Part shown: positions 32,039 to 34,331 of the stretch, one piece after another
Position numbering within the stretch: position 1 is the first letter of the stretch
Layout of the letters: the number at the start of each line of letters is the position of its first letter
Assembly: GCA_025352105.1 (NCBI GenBank)
Contig: JANXUB010000122.1
Span: 1-34,331 of the forward strand
Length of the DNA stretch: 34,331 nt
Direction: 5' to 3'
DNA from: Burkholderiales bacterium
GTDB lineage: Bacteria; Pseudomonadota; Gammaproteobacteria; Burkholderiales; Casimicrobiaceae
The notes under the pieces: generated by a model
What the model was told of the DNA's origin: nothing
Database searches by the model: none
Seen by the model: the letters and a program-made list of their open reading frames with translations, nothing else
Position numbers and translations under genes: made by a program

Positions 32039-33568
32039 ATGTCACTCACATTCAAAAACGTTGGCGTGATCGGCGCAGGCACCATGGGCGCAGGCATCGC
32101 GCAGGTCGCGGCGCAGGCTGGTTGCTCGGTCAAACTGTTCGACGCCCGAGAAGGCGCAGCAGCGTCAGCCATCGAGCGCACGGGCACCACGCTCAACGCA
32201 CTTGCGGCAAAGGGCAAGCTCACGTCTGAGGCCGCAACCGCCACCATCTCCCGCATCAGCGTCGCCCCTGATCTCGCCGAATTCCACGACTGTGATTTCG
32301 TCATCGAGGCGATCATTGAGGATCTCGCCGCGAAGCAGGCCTTGTTCAAATCGCTGGAAAGTATTTGCGCAGACAGCACGATTCTCGGCAGCAACACGTC
32401 GTCCATTTCGATCACCGCAATAGCCAACGGTTTGGCGCGTCCGCAAAATGTCGTCGGCATGCATTTTTTCAACCCCGCGCCTTTGATGCCGCTGATCGAA
32501 GTCGTGAGCGGATTTCTCACGTCGCCCGAAGCCGCCGCCAAGGTCGAGGCAGCGTCCTTCGAATGGAAAAAAACGCCGGTGCGTTGCAAAAGCTCACCGG
32601 GCTTCATCGCCAACCGTGTGGCACGGCCTTATTACGCAGAAGCGTTCCGCGCGCTTGAATCTGGCGCGGCCGATGTGGCAACGATTGACCTCATCCTGCG
32701 CGAAGTGGGCGGCTTTCGTCTGGGTGCGTTCGAACTCTTGGATCTGATCGGGCTCGATGTCAATCTGATGGTCACCAAAAGCGTATGGAATGCCTACTAC
32801 CAAGACAGTCGCTATCGCCCCAGCCTTACGCAAGAAGAGATGGTTGCGGGCGGTCTGTTGGGCCGCAAATCCGGACGCGGCTTTTATCGTTATGTTGACG
32901 GCAAGCCCATCGCCTTCGACAGCCCCGCCTCGTCGCTCGGCCCGGTGCCGACCTCAATTCAATATCTGCTCGAATCCGACGCGCTCGACCCACTTGTCGA
33001 TCGCATCAAAGCCGCCGGAATCAAGGTGCAGGCCCGCAAAGAAGACGACCCGCTTGGCGCGGGCATGCTGCGCGTCGGGAACGCCACTGTCTGCCTGAAC
33101 GACGGTCGCTCCGCCACGCAACTGGCTTACGAAGAAGACATCACGAATGTGGTCATGCTCGATCTCGCACGCGACTTCGCGAGGACGCCACGCGTCGCAT
33201 TGGCACGCGGTGAAGAAACGACCACCGCCGCGCTAGCCGATGCCGTTGGCCTCTTCCGCGCGCTCGGCATTGAGGTCTCGGTGATCGACGACATCCCTGG
33301 CATGGTGGTCGCGCGCACGCTCGCCATGCTCGCTAACGAAGGCGCGGACGCCGTACTGCAAGGCGTGGCCGATGCCGCAGGCGTAGACACCGCGATGAAA
33401 CTGGGCTTGAGCCACCCGGAAGGCCCGCTGGAAACGGCAGACCGCATTGGCATCACGCTCATGAACGCGATTCTCGTGAACCTGCAAGGGCACACCGGCG
33501 ATGATCGCTATCGGCAATCGCTGCTGCTGCAACGGAAGGTGTGGAGCGATGGCAGCTTCACGTCGTAG
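32039..33568 (+). CDS. paaH: 3-hydroxyacyl-CoA dehydrogenase, 3-hydroxyadipyl-CoA specific
   Basis: NAD-dependent oxidation of 3-hydroxyadipyl-CoA to 3-oxoadipyl-CoA. The 509 aa fit PaaH rather than the shorter ~280-aa enzymes. The N-terminal Rossmann motif is VGVIGAGTMGAGIAQVAAQAG, with CDFVIEAIIEDLAAKQALF, GMHFFNPAPLMPLIEVV (catalytic His) and SSPGFIANRVARPYYAEAF. A second C-terminal dehydrogenase domain includes VIDDIPGMVVARTLAMLANEG. The ATG at 32039 follows GGAG by a longer than usual gap. Preceded by a PaaR-like operator, followed by a repeat and paaI. Confidence 0.95.
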   Translation: MSLTFKNVGVIGAGTMGAGIAQVAAQAGCSVKLFDAREGAAASAIERTGTTLNALAAKGKLTSEAATATISRISVAPDLAEFHDCDFVIEAIIEDLAAKQALFKSLESICADSTILGSNTSSISITAIANGLARPQNVVGMHFFNPAPLMPLIEVVSGFLTSPEAAAKVEAASFEWKKTPVRCKSSPGFIANRVARPYYAEAFRALESGAADVATIDLILREVGGFRLGAFELLDLIGLDVNLMVTKSVWNAYYQDSRYRPSLTQEEMVAGGLLGRKSGRGFYRYVDGKPIAFDSPASSLGPVPTSIQYLLESDALDPLVDRIKAAGIKVQARKEDDPLGAGMLRVGNATVCLNDGRSATQLAYEEDITNVVMLDLARDFARTPRVALARGEETTTAALADAVGLFRALGIEVSVIDDIPGMVVARTLAMLANEGADAVLQGVADAAGVDTAMKLGLSHPEGPLETADRIGITLMNAILVNLQGHTGDDRYRQSLLLQRKVWSDGSFTS

Positions 33569-33570
33569 TC

Positions 33571-33659
33571 GTAAGGTGCGCATCAAAATGCACACCATCG
33601 CGCCACACGCAACCGGCGTTGGTTCGCCACCTAGGTGCGCGCTCTGGCGCACACCCTAC
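33571..33659. repeat. Dispersed ~89-bp repeat, copy 2 (paaH/paaI gap)
   Basis: Starts GTAAGGTGCGCATCAAAATG, with CACACC next, and ends GGTGCGC...CTGGCGC plus ACACCCTAC. The two ends are close matches to the copy at 26376-26466 and are inverted relative to each other. The centre differs. It begins 3 bp after the paaH stop and ends about 10 bp before the paaI start, filling the whole gap and leaving little independent ribosome-binding sequence for paaI. Confidence 0.75.
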
Positions 33660-33669
33660 GGGGCCTGAG

Positions 33670-34104
33670 TTGACCACGCCCACGCCGCGACAAGTCGCCG
33701 ACGCCATGTTTGCTCGCGACCATGCGGCGCGCTCGCTCGACATCAAAATCGTTGCCGTCAACCTCGGCAGCGCCACCACCTCCATGCTCGTGCGGCAAGA
33801 CATGGTCAACGGCCACAGCATCTGCCACGGCGGCTACATGGCACTCCTGTGCGACACCGCATTCGCCTACGCCTGCAATAGCGGCAACCAGAACACGGTA
33901 GCCAGTGGATTCTCAATCGAAATTCTCGCGCCTGCCGCGCTGGGTGACACGCTGGTCGCGGTCGCCGTCGAGCAGGCGCAACGCGGGCGGCAGGGTGTGT
34001 ACGATATCAAGTTAACCAATCAAAACGGCGACATCATCGCCCTCTTCCGCGGCAAAAGCGCGCGGATTGCGGGGGAAGTGATTGCCACGCAAAATAAAGA
34101 TTAG
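33670..34104 (+). CDS. paaI: Hydroxyphenylacetyl-CoA thioesterase
   Basis: Hotdog-fold thioesterase that frees CoA from dead-end (hydroxy)phenylacetyl-CoA esters. Family core: VRQDMVNGHSICHGGYMALL, then CDTAFAYACNSGNQNTVASG with the catalytic Asp, and FSIEILAPAALGDTLVA. The proposed start is TTG at 33670 (144 aa, close to the usual ~140, N-terminal TTPTPRQVADAMF). An ATG at 33706 would give 132 aa. The frame is open further upstream but runs through the repeat element and is not homologous. Confidence 0.9.
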   Translation: MTTPTPRQVADAMFARDHAARSLDIKIVAVNLGSATTSMLVRQDMVNGHSICHGGYMALLCDTAFAYACNSGNQNTVASGFSIEILAPAALGDTLVAVAVEQAQRGRQGVYDIKLTNQNGDIIALFRGKSARIAGEVIATQNKD

Positions 34105-34137
34105 TTTAGGCTCGGCGATGCATTTCACACTTACTGT

Positions 34138-34246
34138 CGTCATTCTCGGCACCAGCCGGGAATCCAGAAAGTTGGCCGTCGCAATTGCGTCGAACAACAT
34201 CTCAGTGTGGCGACGCTCTGGATGCCCGCCTTCAGCGAGCATGACG
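34138..34246. repeat. REP-like palindromic element after paaI
   Basis: Ends CGTCAT (34138-34143) and ATGACG (34241-34246) are inverted. The left arm, with CTCGG...GCCGGGAATCCAGA, pairs with a right arm containing TCTGGATGCCCGCC...GAGC. The CGTCATTC...GGGAATCCAG pattern is common in extragenic palindromes of proteobacteria. It may terminate or insulate the paaGHI transcript. Confidence 0.6.
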
Positions 34247-34300
34247 CCGGTTTAGATAGAAAAAAGTATTCGTTCGTTTTGCCTGAAGCGACCTCCAAAC

Positions 34301-34331
34301 ATGCCAACAAAATCCCCCACGCCGCTCCACG
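34301..34331 (+). CDS. Possible 5' end of the next gene (perhaps paaK)
   Basis: An ATG at 34301 opens a frame to the window edge (MPTKSPTPLH). Short Thr/Pro-rich N-termini occur in phenylacetate-CoA ligase PaaK, which commonly follows paaI, but ten residues cannot identify it. No clear ribosome site lies upstream. The call rests on context. Confidence 0.35.
   Translation, partial: MPTKSPTPLH

Noticed and set aside
33541..33669. N-terminal extension of PaaI overlapping paaH and the repeat
   Set aside because: It translates the dispersed repeat and the paaH end; PaaI family length is met from the TTG at 33670.

Overview
The window is chromosomal DNA from a Gram-negative bacterium, most likely a betaproteobacterium of the Burkholderiales type. 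The evidence is moderately high GC, a TonB-dependent cobalamin receptor, an outer-membrane beta-barrel gene, proteobacterial AhpC/AhpF, a YfiQ/Pat-like acetyltransferase, and a paa (phenylacetate) cluster run by a TetR-type PaaR. The taxon is inferred from protein character only. No rRNA, tRNA, CRISPR array, prophage or transposase was seen.

Layout. (1) 1-3085, minus strand: an ABC importer of the spermidine/putrescine (Pot) type, with ATPase, Tat-exported binding protein and a permease cut by the window edge. (2) 3353-5679, plus strand: ahpC and ahpF, peroxide defence. (3) 5784-16911: a cobalamin region. A seven-gene minus-strand operon (btuB-cobU-btuF-btuC-btuD-cobO-cobD) lies behind a cobalamin riboswitch that ends in an intrinsic terminator. 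Divergent from it is cobT-cobS-cobC, and cobQ converges on cobD. Together they import corrinoids, adenosylate them, and build and attach the nucleotide loop; no corrin-ring genes are present. (4) 16924-22870: a Pat-like acetyltransferase, a moaD-moaE-dgoK operon, an outer-membrane protein and mobB. (5) 22884-34331: phenylacetate catabolism. paaF and paaR, then paaA-B-C-E on the minus strand (no paaD), a PAS-GAF-PAS-GGDEF-EAL protein diverging from paaA, then paaG, paaH, paaI and the likely start of one more gene on the plus strand.

Regulation readable from sequence. PaaR-like palindromes of matching geometry sit inside the paaA promoter spacer and just upstream of paaH. A 16-bp palindrome between the btuB riboswitch and cobT carries overlapping TAGAAT -10 elements on both strands and may be a bidirectional promoter. 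Three genes (moaD, the acetyltransferase gene and paaR) have TAGAAT exactly 6 nt before their start codon, which predicts leaderless mRNAs.

Repeats cluster in the paa half: a ~90-bp element in two copies (paaB/paaC and paaH/paaI gaps), an 80-bp imperfect palindrome before paaH, and REP-like hairpins. Nothing here is clearly a wholly new system. The most interesting points are the leaderless-promoter trio, the symmetric promoter with terminators on both sides, the missing paaD, and the c-di-GMP enzyme inside the paa locus.
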